Positions 32,814-45,493 of a stretch of 64,000 nt of DNA are shown piece after piece. The stretch comes from Papilionanthe hookeriana x Papilionanthe teres. Its lineage: Eukaryota > Streptophyta > Magnoliopsida > Asparagales > Orchidaceae. Location of the stretch: contig CM040430.1 in NCBI GenBank assembly GCA_022702705.1, positions 15,323,310 through 15,387,309 on the forward strand. Direction: 5' to 3'. The notes below the pieces were generated by a model, which had not been told where the DNA came from, ran no database searches, and saw nothing but the letters and a program-made list of their open reading frames with translations. The stretch's first letter is position 1, and each line of letters opens with the position of its first letter. The position numbers were made by a program, and so were the translations under genes.

Positions 32814-33713
32814 TCACCTGAAAAGTCCGGCTTTTTCTAAGAAACTCCTCACCTCTCTCACAGTAGTGGGTGACGGCAATATCTCAATCACTCTAATTTT
32901 AGCTGGATCGACCTCCATAGCATATTCAAAAATTTTATGCCCAAGCATAATTCTTCCTGCAACCATAAATTGACATTTCTCCCAATTCAGAACTAGATTT
33001 GTTTTCTCACAGAGCTCCAAAACTTTTGCTAAGTTTTCCAGGAAAATTTCAAATGAAGTCCCGAATATAGAGAAATCATCCATAAAAACTTCTATTCCAT
33101 TATCTATCATACTACTAAAGATAGACATCATACATCTTTGAAATGTTGTAGGTGCGTTACACCATCTAAAATGTATACTTCGAAAAGCAAAGGATCCATA
33201 AGAGCTAGTAAATGTTGTCTTTCCTTGATCCTCAGGAGCAATAGTTATTTGATGGTAACCAGTATATCCATCTAGAAAGCAGTAGTACTTGTGTCCAGCT
33301 AGTCTATCTAGCATTTGATCGAGAAAAGGAATAGGAAAGTGATCTTTTCTAGTGGCGACATTTAATTTCTTATAGTCAATACAAATTCACAATCCATTAA
33401 TTTGACTTGTGGGTATAGTTTCATTACATTCATTCACTTCAACAGTCATTCCTCCATTTTTCGGTACACAATGTATTCAACTCACCCAAGCACTATCCAA
33501 AATAGGATAAATAATTCCAACATCCAGCCATTTTAAAATCTCTTTCTTAACTACTTCTTTCGTTATGGGATTTAATCTCCTTTGCGGATCAACTCTCGGT
33601 TTATGTTCTTCATCTAATAAAATTTTGTGCATACAAATCGAAGGACTAACTCCTTTAATATTTGCCAAAGTCCATACAAAAGCTTTCTTGTATCTTTTTA
33701 AAGTTTCCAACAA
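32814..33713 (-). pseudogene. Reverse transcriptase, element D
   Basis: The lead-in is ETLKRYKKAFVWTLANIKGV (33708 on) with PITKEVVKKEILKWLDVGII. The core contains MLDRLAGHKYYCFLDGYTGY, APEDQGKTTFTSSYGSFAFR, CNAPTTFQRCMMSIF and the catalytic FMDD with MDD at 33075..33083. This is the Athila pattern. Breaks: a stop at 33477, several stops in 33315..33476, and the end at 32814 just after SFLEKAGLFR. The usual FGLCNAP reads FRWCNAP here. Confidence 0.92.
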
Positions 33714-33733
33714 CTTCTGTTCTTGATACTCGT

Positions 33734-34858
33734 TTAACTCCGAAGATATAATAATGGCAAGGTAGATGATTCTCCTAAAAACATGTACTTTAAATGATTA
33801 GGGAGAATTTTAATCTCAAGTTCATGAGGTTTTATTATAGATGGAATTATGCTTTTATTTCCACCTTCCATAGTGTATAATACTTCGAATCTCTTCTGAA
33901 CATACTCCGTATCTTCATTCTTCTTACTATCTGAATTTTCTTCATTTTCAATTTCTTCTTCAAAAATATTTTCATACTCTACTTCTTTTTCAAATATAAT
34001 TTCAAAATGATCTTTTCTCAAATATTCACAGACCTCCATCCTAAAACATTCATTATCTTTTTCCATTGAGGGATACTTCATAGATTTCAAAATATTAAAG
34101 GTCACCTCTTGATCATTAACTCTCATAGTTAATTCTCCCTTTTGAACATCAATCACTGCTCTTCCAATAGCAAGGAATAGTCTTCAAAAAATGATTGGAA
34201 TTTCTTCATCTTCCTCCATATCAAGTACAATAAAATCCACAGGAAAGATAAATTTATCCACTTTCACTAACACATCTTCCACCACTCCTTTAGGGTAAGT
34301 AATGGAACGATCGGCCAACTGAAGAGACACAGATGTAGGAGAAATTTCTCCTACTCCCAACCTTTTGAAAGTTGATAAAGGCATAAGATTAATACTAGCT
34401 CCCAGATCAAATAAAGCTTTTCCGAAAAATGTTTCACCTATAGCACATGGAATAGTGAAACTACCATGATCTTTAAGTTTTTCTGGAAGCTTCTTCTGAA
34501 TAATTGCACTACACTCTCCGCTAAGTGCAACAGTTTCATGATCTGTAAACTTTCTTTTCTTTCTTAGGATATCCTTCATAAACTTGGCATAGTTAAGCAT
34601 CTGTTCTAATGCTTCAACAAAAGGAATATTTATCATTAATTTCTTAAGGATCTCTAAAAATTTTTCAAATCTATTATCCCTGTTTTGTTTCTTCAATCTT
34701 TGAGGAAATGGAGGTGGTGGTTTTTCAACAGTTATCTTCATTGGCTCAAGAGGGATAATCCAAGTCTGGATAAATCTTGTTTGAACCTTTTTCGATTTCC
34801 ACCTTCTCCTTTTCTGTTTCAACTTCTTTTTGCACTCTAGTTTCCAATTATTTTCCAC
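33734..34858 (-). pseudogene. Aspartic protease and linker, element D
   Basis: The protease motif is ALFDLGASINLMPLSTFKRL, the form typical of Athila (DLGAS instead of DTGAS), followed by LQLADRSITYPKGVVEDVLVK and DFIVLDMEEDEEIPIIF. One in-frame stop at 34184 interrupts it; the same frame continues to 33734 with an acidic linker. The N-terminal part (QKRRRWKSKKVQT) is basic and joins gag. Confidence 0.88.
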
Positions 34859-36123
34859 TCCTTAATTGAATAACCTTAAGTTGTTCCTTGTTTTGATCTT
34901 TTGGATTGATCTCAACATTACTTGGAAGTGTTCCAGAAGGTCTATTATTAAGTGCAGTAAAAATATGCCCCAATTGATTTTCAATATTTTTCATAGCAAC
35001 ACCTTGAGCTTGTAATTGATTTCTCATATTCAGAATCATTTCTTCAGTAGACAACATCTCATCCTTAAATTGCAGGTTACCATTGAATCCAGGAGGATAA
35101 GATGGTCTAAAATTGGTGTTTCCTTGAATTTTCAAATTTCCAATTAGATTTATAGAACTGTTAGCCCAATTAGGTTTAACATTGGCATTTCTATTATTCC
35201 AATTGAAATTTGGGTGATTCTTCCAACCAGGATTATAATAATTTGAGTAAGGATTGTTAGGTCTATTTATAGCATTTAAAGTCTCATAAGGTGTTTGAGA
35301 TTCTGTTATCTGTCCAAATGAGTGGTTGAGAATAATTCATTCCATATTGATTTATCTTTTAAGAAAGGGCTGCAATTTGAGAAACTACCATAGTCATCAT
35401 ATCTGAATCATGAACACTAGCTACTCTCTTAGGATTTACCCGTTCAGAGGGCCATTGAAAATTATTAGTAGTCATTTCTTTAATTAATTTATATGCTTCA
35501 TCAAAAGGTTTTGACATTAACGAGCCACCAGCAACAGCATCTATAATAGATCTCAACGATCCCACTAATCCATTATAAAATGTTTGAATTATTAACCAAT
35601 CTGGTAAAGCATGATGTGGGCACTTGTTAAGAAGATCTTTAAATCTATCCCAAGCTTCATATATTGACTCTCCATCAAACTGACAAAAAGATGTAATATC
35701 ATTTCTTAGTTAAGCAGTCTTTGATGAAGGGAAATATTTTGATAGAAACTTCTGAGATAGTTCTCCCCAAGTTCTAATAGATCTAGGTGCTAACGAGTTT
35801 AACCATGCCTTAGCTTTATCCCTTAATGAAAAAGGAAAAAGTCTAAGTCTGACAGCATCATTAGACACTCCGTCATATTTAAAAGTAGCACACAGTTCTA
35901 AAAAACTAGCGAGATATAAATTTGGATCCTCATTAGGTGTTCCTCCAAATTGATTATTTTGTATCATTTGAATAATAACAGGTTTAAGTTCAAATGAATT
36001 AGCAGCAACATCAGGATTTTGAATAATTATGTGAATTTTGTCTGTTGTTAGGTTAGCATAATCTCTTAAAGGTCTTGGCAAATTTCCAAGATCATTTCTC
36101 TAGTTATCTTGATTATTTGCCAT
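34848..36123 (-). pseudogene. gag: gag, element D
   Basis: The start ATG is at 36121..36123 (MANNQDN), with a TAG as codon 8 (36100..36102). The capsid core reads RLRLFPFSLRDKAKAWLNSL and TWGELSQKFLSKYFPSSKTA, a hallmark of Athila gag. A TAA at 35710..35712 and another stop near 35360 lie in the same frame. After a frame change, ENQLGHIFTALNNRPSGTLP and VIQLRSGK (to 34848) give the conserved gag C-terminus. Without those stops the frame would be continuous over most of its length. Confidence 0.9.
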
Positions 36124-36180
36124 TTCACAAGGATTTTCAATTTGTTTTTGTTGTTTTCTAATTTTTCTGACAGTACGCTC
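36124..36180 (-). other. Leader of element D, cut by LTR C
   Basis: Short AT-rich 5' UTR remnant with AAAATTAGAAAACAAC-like sequence on the minus strand. The LTR and PBS that should follow to the right are replaced by LTR C at 36181. Confidence 0.6.
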
Positions 36181-36287
36181 TGTTGACCTCATTTTTGATG
36201 AGGTCTTCTCTTCTTCTTTTTAGTACTTAGGATCTAGCCTTAGGCTTTTCCTTTGACTATCTTAGAGGACTAGAATTGGGATCCACC
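36181..36287 (+). repeat. LTR of Ogre/Tat copy C, left piece
   Basis: Starts TGTTGACC with the same terminal hairpin as A and B, and follows A more closely than B (TCTTCTCTTC, where B has TCTTCCCTTC). It is interrupted after 107 bp by copy B and resumes at 63914. It is preceded by Athila sequence, not by a PPT, so it is a 5' LTR or a solo LTR. Confidence 0.88.
36283..36287 (+). repeat. Target-site duplication of copy B, left
   Basis: CCACC directly before the LTR start TGTTGACC; the same five bases follow the 3' LTR at 63914..63918. Confidence 0.93.
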
Positions 36288-38660
36288 TGTTGACCTCATT
36301 TTTGATGAGGTCTTCCCTTCTTCTTTTTAGTGCTTAGGATCTAGCCTTAGGCTTTTCCTTTGACTATCTTAGAGGACTAGAATTGGGACCCGCCTTTTAG
36401 AAATTCAAACCACTTCTAAACTCCCTGCAAACTCCACAAACTTGACTATAGACCCCTAATCACCTAGAGGGTTGAAATCGAATGTGGAAGTTTAAAGGAT
36501 GAGTTCTATAGGACTCTTTGGCCTTAGGACGCCCACAGGTGGCTTGAGTGCAGTGAAGGGGCTGACTTACACACTACACTTACACACTACACTTCCACAC
36601 ACTTCCTAAAACCACACCCATACCCAATCTTAACCTCCGACTCATGTAGGTGATTCACATGGATGGTCCTTAACCCACTAAGCCCTTGGCTAAGAGGGTT
36701 AGGAACAACATAGTGAATGCCTCGAATGAGTCCTTTCATGGCTCATATGGGCTTGAAATGGCTTCATGGCTCAACCAAAATGACTTCTTTCCACTTACAT
36801 CCACCCAATCTTCAATTTTCCAAATTTTCAATTTTTGACCCCGAGACCACTACACTACTAAACCTACCCAAAACCACTTGAAATTACCCAATTTTTGCAA
36901 AATTTCCAAATTACCCAAAATTTTCCAAAATCAATCCCAAACATCTCCACATCACTCAAATTGATCATCCATACCCAAAAATACCAAAGATTCCAAAAAT
37001 ACCCCCCAATACCCTCCAAATACCCAAAATACCCTTCTTGGCCTAAAAATCCAAAAATTCAAAAAATTCCCAGAAAATTCCAGAAAATCCTAAATATTCC
37101 CAATTTCATTTTGTCCAACTACACCATGGGCCAATTTTGTCAATTTACCCTACTTTTGTCAAAACCCCCAAATTGACCCATTTTAACCCAAAGTGAACCC
37201 GATGTTAAACCAAACCTATCCAATTGACCCAAATTCTGGTCCAATTCAATTCTAAACTTCAATTCAACATTCCCAATACCAATTTAGACCAAATCCAAGT
37301 CCAATTTGATTGACATTTGGATCCAATTTCACTTTGGGCCTTAAAGCCCAAATTTGGACCCATGACCCAGAACTTAGCCCAAACTAACCCAATTCAACTC
37401 CAATTAACCCCAAATCTTTTCTAAACCTTCCTTAACATCCCCATAAACAAAACACTAACATGATTTGCCCAAGATTTTGACCCAAACCCCACTCAAATTC
37501 AACCCCGAAATCAAAAAGCCCAATTTTGACCTAAACCCAGAACCTAACCCAAATAGGCCCAAACCTCAAAATCAAAACCCAACCAAAGCCAAAACCTCTT
37601 TGAAACACTCCCATAAACATTTCTCAACATTTATTTTACATCAATTTCAACCCTAGCCCAACATTGGCCCAAGTTAGCCCAATTTGACCTACATTGGCCC
37701 ATTTACCGAATAAACCCAAATTCAACCCAATTCAAACCCAAACCACCTTAAATCTATTTCAAATTATTCATGAAACATCCCTAAACCAAAACCAACAACT
37801 ATTTGGCCCAAACTTCTACAAAAATTCCCATCCATGAACACATCCTTAAACTTAAAAGCCCACTTCCCTTAAACCTTCTTAAAAACCCATCTTCATTAAA
37901 TTTTAAAAGCCCAAATCATCCTAAAGCCCACATGACACTTCCCCTCATCATCCATTTGATCAAAATCACCCCTAAGTTTCAAAATCATCAATTAAACCAT
38001 TCCAAATCAAGCCACATGTCAAATTACCCCCTAAATGTCAAAAATTTCTAAAACCCTTTTCATGAAACAAATCAACCTTTTCCCAAGCCAAATGAAGCCA
38101 TGAACAAGCCATTCTCAAGCCACATGAAGCCATGAGGGCTTTGACTTGTCATTAGTCCATTTATGGCAAGAAGAGGGGTTCTTTCTTAAACCTCCTTTAA
38201 CCTTTTTTTACCTTAATCATGTCGCACACTAAACCATGTTTAGCCACCTCATCATGGATGGAGACTTCACCACTCCTTCTAAGGTGACCTAAATGATTCC
38301 CTCGGCTCAAAATCAGAGCTTGGAAGGGTGCACCAAGCCCAAAATGGTGGGTTGACCCAAACCAAGCCAAAGTGAGCCTTCTCCCATTCCATTTAAATCA
38401 AACTCCTTTACACATGTCAAACCTCGATTGCTACACTAAACCCCGGCCACGACCCACTGACCAAGATGGTGACCATTGCACAGCCGGCCGGCCACCGGGC
38501 CGCCGGAAAACACCATGGCCGAGAGCTCGCATGTGAGCCAACATTGAAATTCTCACTTGCTGAGCTGCCCCATGCCTAGTGGTCACCATGGCTGATCTTC
38601 TCCTCACCGAGCGGCTGATCCCAAGCCCTCAACTCCCTGCGAGAGGCCTTCCACCCTCTC

Positions 38661-38669
38661 CTATTTAAA
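38661..38669 (+). promoter_or_regulatory. TATA-like box in 5' LTR, copy B
   Basis: CTATTTAAA in the same CT-rich setting as in copy A. Being in the 5' LTR, it would start transcription about 30 bases downstream, near 38695. Confidence 0.6.
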
Positions 38670-39089
38670 CTCCACCCCTCTCGGCCATGAGAAGAGCTAA
38701 GCACAAACCTTGCCAAAACTGCGCAAAATTGTTCCGGACCCTTCTCCACTCTTAGAACACTTGATCCCAGGTGAAATCCCCCTGCCATTTCTCCTCTGTA
38801 AGCTCGATTTCGGAGTTGAAATTCCACCCAAAACCGGGACACTTCTCCACGGTGAGCCAATTCTCAAATTGATTGGCTCTACACCTTCACCGGACCAAGG
38901 GAAGGTGTCCACCGGCAAAAGCCCCATCTCCGGGCCACCCGGTTGCTCCGGCCTCCAAGCTTTGTGATCGGGCTTGGTCGAAATCATATCCGAGACAATT
39001 CCCAGGACCGGGAGACTTCATGCGGAGCTTGCTTGGGACCCAATCGAAGGTGCAACAACTCTCGGATTGAAGCCACACTTCTGCGAGCC

Positions 39090-39099
39090 AAGGTATGAG
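39090..39099 (+). promoter_or_regulatory. Donor-like splice site in LTR leader, copy B
   Basis: CAAG/GTATGA, exon end at 39092, about 400 bases after the expected transcription start. A leader intron from here to just before ORF1 would be about 5 kb and would remove the PBS. Inference. Confidence 0.4.
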
Positions 39100-39269
39100 C
39101 TAACTCTCCATCCCGAGCTTACGGAGATTCTCCATTTCAAATGCCTTAGTTTCGATGCATGTTAGCCGTATAGATGTGTTCGTCTCTTCGAGACGAATCC
39201 ATAGAAGTATAAGAACGTAAAAATCCATTGAGAATCGAGTGAGATCTTAGGGATTTAGTGTGGACGGCT

Positions 39270-39477
39270 CTCGGGTGAGAACACTTGGGGACGATGAACG
39301 GATGCCGTCCATTCGATACACGCGCGCACGAACGGCTCGGATGGCGTCGGACCGGGAAACGGTGCGAGAACCGCGGGGCCCGGGACTGGCTGACTCGGAG
39401 TGGCGGCGTCGAATCGCGAGCGCGCCGCGTGGCCCTTCGGAGCTGCCGAGGATGCGGCGGCGCCGCGTGGATAAATA
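39270..39477 (+). other. GC-rich island in 5' LTR, copy B
   Basis: CGCGCGC, GGGGCCCGGG and GGCGCCGCG words in an AT-rich context, downstream of the donor-like site. It is shared with the other LTRs while the reading frame is not kept. Confidence 0.5.
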
Positions 39478-41279
39478 GATAAATTAGGGTATTTTCTGTA
39501 TTTATTTAATATCCGTAAACTTCAAAAATCCATATCTCTGTGTAGGAAAATCATAAAAATAAAATAAAAATACCCTCTTGCTCGGTGAACGAGAGGAGAA
39601 TAATGTGGAAAAGAAATCATTTAATTTCATCAAGTATTTTATTTTTTATAATTTATTTACTCTCTGCATTATATTTAATTCTCCATGCATGCATACAATT
39701 CACCATGGCATGAGACCATAGGGCTTTTGAAGCCTCTGAATTTGGGAACATTCCCTGAATTTTCCAAAGTCGGAGGCCATCTCTATGAAGAGTTCTTGAT
39801 TTTTCAAGTGCAGTGTCACTGTTTTGAGTATTTTAATTCCAGAAAATAGCATGTTGTGAAATAAATTCTAGGAAAATTTGGTGATGTTGCTTATGACCGA
39901 GAGAACCCTAAGAAAAATAGGTTTTGACTTAGTTCATTTAAAACAACTCTAATTGGCTTAAACACTCAAAATAGGTCTTTAATTAATTAGAGTTAACCAT
40001 GCATCAAATTGACTTGAAATCAATTCTCCACTGACCTTTAGGATCAGAGGAATCCATCATAAAAATTTGAGGTCAATTGGACTTGGTTAGCCCCACTAAT
40101 TGGGTTGATTAAGCCACTTAGCCATTTTAAACTTTAAAAATTCATAACTTTTAAAATACTTTTCAAAAATTCACCAAATTGGTTTTGGAGCCTCTCTGAT
40201 ATTAGGGAAACCTAGGAAAATTAAAATTTCAATTTTCTAAAAAAGTTGATTTTTAATAATATTTTAATATTTTAATAATTAAAAAATAATAAAAATCACA
40301 AAAATAATAAAATTCACCAAAATGTCATATTTTGAATTTTAATCACTTAGGAACAAATCCCACATTTTTCCTAAGTCTATTTAGTGAGATATTGAATTTT
40401 AAAGCCCTAGGGTAATTTTTAAAATTAAAAAAATGTATTTTCTAGCATTTTCACTAAAATAATTACAATAAATCATAGAAAAATCAGAAAATTGCAAAAT
40501 TTGCTTCTCTGGTTTCCTTGATATCAGAGAGATTTTTGAAAAATATAAAATCCATTTTTCAACATTTATTTTATTTTTAAATTAATTAACACTCCAAAAC
40601 TCAAAATAATTATAATAAAAATAATATAATTCAAAAAATCACCAAAATTGGTCCAAGTGCTTCTCTGGTCATTAGGAATGTCCCCTAATTTTCTTAAGGA
40701 CAGAAACTTTCCCTTGGTCATGTTATTAAATTTTCCTTGAAAATCTCTATTTTCCACCAAAAATAATTATATAAATAAATTAAATACAGAAAAATCACAT
40801 TTTCTCCTCTCATGTCTTTATTGACATATGAGTGAAGTCACATAAAAATTTCAAGTTCATTTGAGTTCAATTTAGTGAGTTATGAAATTATTAAGCTTAA
40901 GGGGTAAAATGGTAATTAAACTTTTAACCCTTAATTAAAACTTTAGGTTTAATAAAAAATCAACAAGTAAAATATTTGATCTTAATCTGATTTGGATGAT
41001 TGAAATTTAAATAATTAAAGGGTAGAAACCCATTAAATAATTTTAAAATGATTAAACTTTAATTAAATAATAGATTAAATTTGGAGGAATAATAAATTGG
41101 AATTATTAAAATAAGGGATATTTATTAGGAAGAGATTTATTCTTTAATTTAAAAAATCCCTAAACTAATTATATCATTAATACTCAACTCTTAATTAAAA
41201 TGATAACTCAAATTTGAAACATTAAAAGACTTAATTGAATTATTAAACTCTTTTAAAATTTCAATTAAAATTAAAAATA

Positions 41280-41585
41280 AAGTAAATTAAAGATAAATTA
41301 AATTAAAATTAAATTAAATTTAATAATTAAATTAAATTAAATTAAATTAAAATTAAATTAAATTAAATTAAAATTAAATTAAATTAAATTAAACAATTAA
41401 ATTAAATTAAATTAAATTAAATTAAATTAAATTAAATCAATTAAATTAAATTAAATTAAATTAAATAATTAAATTAAAATTAAATCAAATCAAATTAATT
41501 AAACATCAAATCAAATTAAATTGAACTATCGAATTAAATTAAATTAAAACTCAATTAAAATTAAATTAAATTGAATTAAATATAA
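41280..41585 (+). repeat. TTAAA-type microsatellite in 5' LTR, copy B
   Basis: AAATT/TTAAA runs with a few ATCAAA interruptions; length and interruptions differ from the 3' LTR (61545..61800). Confidence 0.9.
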
Positions 41586-43709
41586 CATCACCTAAGACAT
41601 AAAGAATTAAAATAAATGTAAAGCGACTTGAACACTATTCCAAATTTAAACTCTTTAACTTAAATCAAATCATTTGAATACTAATTTACCCTTGAAAGCT
41701 TTAGTTATTATAACTCCTAAATAAAACATTAAATGAAGTGTCACTTCACTCATAGGATATTCGAATGTCCTAGTTCATCTGAGCGAAGTTAACAAAACTT
41801 GAAAACCTCGGACGATCGATTCATTTATATAATTAAATTCATTTGGACTTAAAACAATCCTGAAAATATTGAAAAGATGTTTAAGATTCTTCTTAAGCAC
41901 TTCCTCGATATGATAGGACATTTATAAGAACAATTGGACTTAATTGTTCTTTGATGAAGAAAATCGTCCTTAAACCAAAACACGAAAGAACCTAGACGTC
42001 ATAGGAAATGACTAAGCTATAGGATTAGGAATTTGGTAGAAAACCATAACCTTTCCCTTAGCCTTACCTAGGAACTTGCTTAAGTATGCTAATTGTGTTT
42101 TAAGTGCAGCTTGGGATGACGGGAAGACCCTCCGAGGTACGCTTTTATTTTTATTGCAATTTACTTTCTTGCAATTTACTTTCTTGCAATTTACTTTCTT
42201 GCGAATTGTACGTTTATTTTCTTGCATGATAAAACAACGGTTGCATGAAAACCCACACCTTTAGGATAGCCCCTAAAGCTGAAACCAAAACTAAGTTAAA
42301 AGTCATTGCAAGATAAAATTCACCGCCACGACATTTCAAAATATAAAACAACTCGAAATTTAATCACAAACAGAACACAAAACTACAATTGCAACTAAAT
42401 TAAAACGTCTCGTTGGATGATCGGGAATACCTCGGATGATGTAACCTACGTGTTGCTAACGGGATTTCCCACGGTCTAAATGAAAGTGTGGAACTCATTC
42501 GGTTGAGTTTAGCAAATTCATACTGGACTAAGTGAATCCGATAAAAATAATGATGCGGAAGGATGGAACCGTGGGATCTTAACCGGTGTCGTTATAATCA
42601 ACTTTAAGATTTGTTTTAATTAAAACGTAAAAAACACTTGGAAATTAAGACTTCTCTAAACCAAAACACTTTTCTCATCTCACGATTTATGATTTCTAAA
42701 ACTAAACCTCGCAACAACAAGGAACTTGGAGCATGGTGGGCGACACGGCCATCGTCGTCGGCAAAACTTGAACCTACTTCAGCAAAACTTTCCTAGAATT
42801 AAATAACCAAGCCATAGGACTTCGAGGTAGCTTGCACTAGTGCAACATAAATCCTCGACTCTTCGTTAGGCATTTGCATTGCAAATTAAGCCCTAACCGG
42901 TCTTAGGATTCGAGGTAGTCGTCCGATACGACAATAAACCCTCACATCTTCTAGAGTTATTTGTTTGATTTTATCATACAAATATAAGCCCTAATTAATT
43001 AAAATTGGCGAGATTGAAATACTAAATAAACATTAGGACTTTCCTAAATTCAAGTCGAACAATAGGATAGTCGGGAAATTACCGAAGTTCACTTCGAATC
43101 GGTAATTTCTCCTACCTCTCTTCCTTTGGATTCACAAAACAAAATGTTCCAAAATTTGATCCATTCCACTATTGAAATTCCAAAATTCAATCTTTGAAAA
43201 CCTTAAACTTTGAAATTCTTGAGAGCGGAATTATTGGTTATTATCGAGAGTTTTCTTAGGTGATTCCCGTCACTTAAGATGTAATTAACTATAGGGGCTT
43301 GCCCTTATAGGGAATTTTAAAGAACCCGAGTAATATAAACCACTGTTTAATACTTTCATATTAAGCGGGGAATTTGTCGGCTTATAAAATTGGTTCGCGA
43401 GACCAAACGGATGTCACAAAACTTCTAGTTTATTTGATCGAGCCCCACCATCAAAGCGGTGTGTCTATCCTTAGGGATAGATACACGGTTTGTGGTGCGG
43501 TGCTCGTTTATATAAACTATTTGGGATGTGAGATCGGTTTAATCTCATATCTTAAAACTTTAATTTAAAATTATTTTCAAAGTCAAATACTACTTTCTAA
43601 ATTATATATATATTTAAATCAAATTTAAAATTTAAATTCGCCGATAACTTACGGTAGGCGACCCCTTTTAAAATACAACACAACCTAAAAAATATGCCGA
43701 CAACTTACG

Positions 43710-43727
43710 GCGACTCCGTGAGGACTA
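43710..43727 (+). promoter_or_regulatory. Primer binding site of copy B, altered
   Basis: CGGCGACTCCGTGAGGAC stands where copy A has TGGCGACTCCGCTGGGGA. The differences (CTGG to CGG, CGCTGGGG to CGTGAGG) lie at CTG sites and may be sequence errors. As written it would pair poorly with the tRNA end. Confidence 0.6.
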
Positions 43728-44137
43728 TTCCTCTCTCCATTATAATCGAATAATTCGCTTTCAAAAATCGGTAGTGTATCCATGTCCCTAATGGATCAAA
43801 CTACCCTTCTTTCCGTTGGAATACTATGTTCATTTCTATCTTGAACAAGTATAGCCAACATTCTCTCGGATTTAGGAGCCCTTGTTTAGACACCCCTAAA
43901 CGAGAGAGGTTCCGAGATCCTTTTACCTCATTTACGAGGTGGGGTGGACCCCAGATAGGTGTTAGTTTAGGAGTGATCCTTCGAGTCGGGAAGTCTTGCT
44001 TAAGACTTTCTTTTCCTTCTACGAATCGGATTCCTTACCTTCTCTACACCTTTGAACATTCCGTTCTAAATAAACAAACCCTCTAATAAGTGATTCTTTT
44101 AACAAATGATTCTTTTTTATAAATACATGAACAAAGA
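43728..44137 (+). other. Untranslated leader of copy B
   Basis: Aligned with 1600..2027 of copy A. No coding signal. The pyrimidine tract before ORF1 remains (ATTCTTTTTTATAAAT) but the CAG acceptor seen in A is not present. Confidence 0.5.
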
Positions 44138-45493
44138 ATGAGTTCGGACTCTTTTCAATTCCTTTCTTTTCGTCTGAAGAAAAGAAGCATAACTTAGGAC
44201 CGACAACCGAGTCTACCTTGCGGAAATGGAAGCCCCGAGCCGATTTTCTCCTTCACCAACGGACTGGACTTCGCTGTCTATAAGGATGAGCTGCCCGACA
44301 ATGGGGTCATCCGATTTGGACGGGGATTCGAAACTACGAACGTCGAGGTCACCGACGTCTCCCTCTTTGCAGCGACGAACAAGGTATCGAGGCGAGGAAC
44401 CACTCGCTTGAGTTCGACCTTAGGTCGACCCGAGAGTTTCCTCCCTGCGAAGGGTCCCGACTAGGAGAATGCTGCTTGTCCGCGGGAGGAGCTATTCTCA
44501 CTACCCCCGTTGGTCTAGTTGTTTCGCACCTACCCCGACTTACGCAAATCAAAGGGGAAAGGAATCCGGAACTATGATAAACACTGTTACCGTGGAGGGT
44601 ACGGATCTTCTGTAAGACCTTCGTCTTCGAAATCGGGTCCGGTTCGAAGATTCCTTCGGCGACAAAGACCCGAAGAAGAAATAGAAATAGAAGGATCGCC
44701 GGGGAAGCCGGAGGCTGGCGAGATTGCCTTCTGGAGGAAATTCCGAGTTGCCGAGAATATACACCGCTACCGGAATATACACCATTGCTGACTACATACC
44801 ACTTTTGGGAGGAAGCGGGTTCCATCCCCTCTCCGCCGCGAGAGGATGAGGAGAATGTTCGCAAGATTGCTTGCCACATTACCTCGACCCGCATACTACA
44901 ACGATAGCCGCAAGAAAAGAACTAGAACTACGCCGTTTGCTCGGCTGCAAACTTTGGTAGAAAAGCTAGCAAAGAAGGAAAAGCTGCCCCGTGTCGGAAA
45001 TTCTACGAAGGATAGGACGGGTGCCGGTCGAATCCCGTCTTGGGCCCCGAGTAGAGCCCGTCGTCATGATAGAAAAGCCAAGCAAGAGAATGAAGGCTAG
45101 CCCGCCTGTCGTAGTATCGGGATTACGGATTAGGGAGGATACCACCTTCCGGCATTTGGCCGACGGACCATGCGGTCCTAGACCTTCTGCTGCTAGAAGG
45201 ATGGTGTGGCGTCCCACTACGGGGCGGTTGAGATTGAAACGAGCGGCCGAGAGAAAAGTCTCGCCGGGAGGCTTGAATCCGAAGAAAGCGCTACTTGCGA
45301 TGAAGGGGACTCGTGAAAAAGGGACCCGGCAACCATCGCATGACAACCACGAGATACACGAAAGCTCCGCTAGAAGATGCCATGGAAAAGTTGAGAACCG
45401 ACATCAGACGGTTGGCAAAAGAAAGAGAAGAAAAGTTCGGAGATGAGATCGACTCATCGGAATTCATGGACAACGAATATGCGAGAAATCAAC
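44138..45493 (+). pseudogene. ORF1 upstream of gag, copy B
   Basis: The ATG at 44138 gives MSSDSFQFLSF, matching copy A, then a TAG after 19 codons. Later segments match A in shifting frames: DELPDNG and GRGFE near 44300, YYNDSRKKRTRTTPFARLQTL from 44895, and MSEILRRIGRVPVESRLG from 44991. The end runs into gag as in copy A, except for one extra base at 45482 (GCGAG here, GCAG in A). The protein is of unknown function. Conservation of the start and of the basic block in two diverged copies argues that it is a real gene of the family. Confidence 0.6.

Larger units (their letters stand above)
24330..36180 (-). mobile_element. Athila-type Ty3/gypsy retrotransposon D, 5' end missing
   Basis: On the minus strand, reading from the right: gag, protease (DLGAS), RT (FMDD), RNase H, integrase, two related post-pol ORFs, PPT and 3' LTR. 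Gag and RT blocks match Athila elements. The 5' LTR is absent because another Ogre/Tat LTR (C) begins at 36181, only 57 bases before the gag start. Most genes keep one frame but carry in-frame stops, so this is an old element. Confidence 0.88.
36288..43704 (+). repeat. 5' LTR of copy B
   Basis: From TGTTGACC to GCCGACA, 7417 bp, collinear with the 3' LTR 56531..63913. Contents in order: terminal hairpin, C-rich low-complexity part (36780..38060), TATA-like box 38661, donor-like site 39093, GC-rich island 39270..39477, AT-rich U5, TTAAA microsatellite 41280..41585, terminal 1.6 kb. ORFs such as 36895..37176 are low-complexity readings and not genes. Confidence 0.95.

Noticed and set aside
36895..38051. 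Pro/Lys/Asn-rich ORFs in the LTR (also 57080..57421, 57709..57900, 58048..58296)
   Set aside because: They come from C/A-rich low-complexity sequence and are kept between the B LTRs only because the LTRs are nearly identical.
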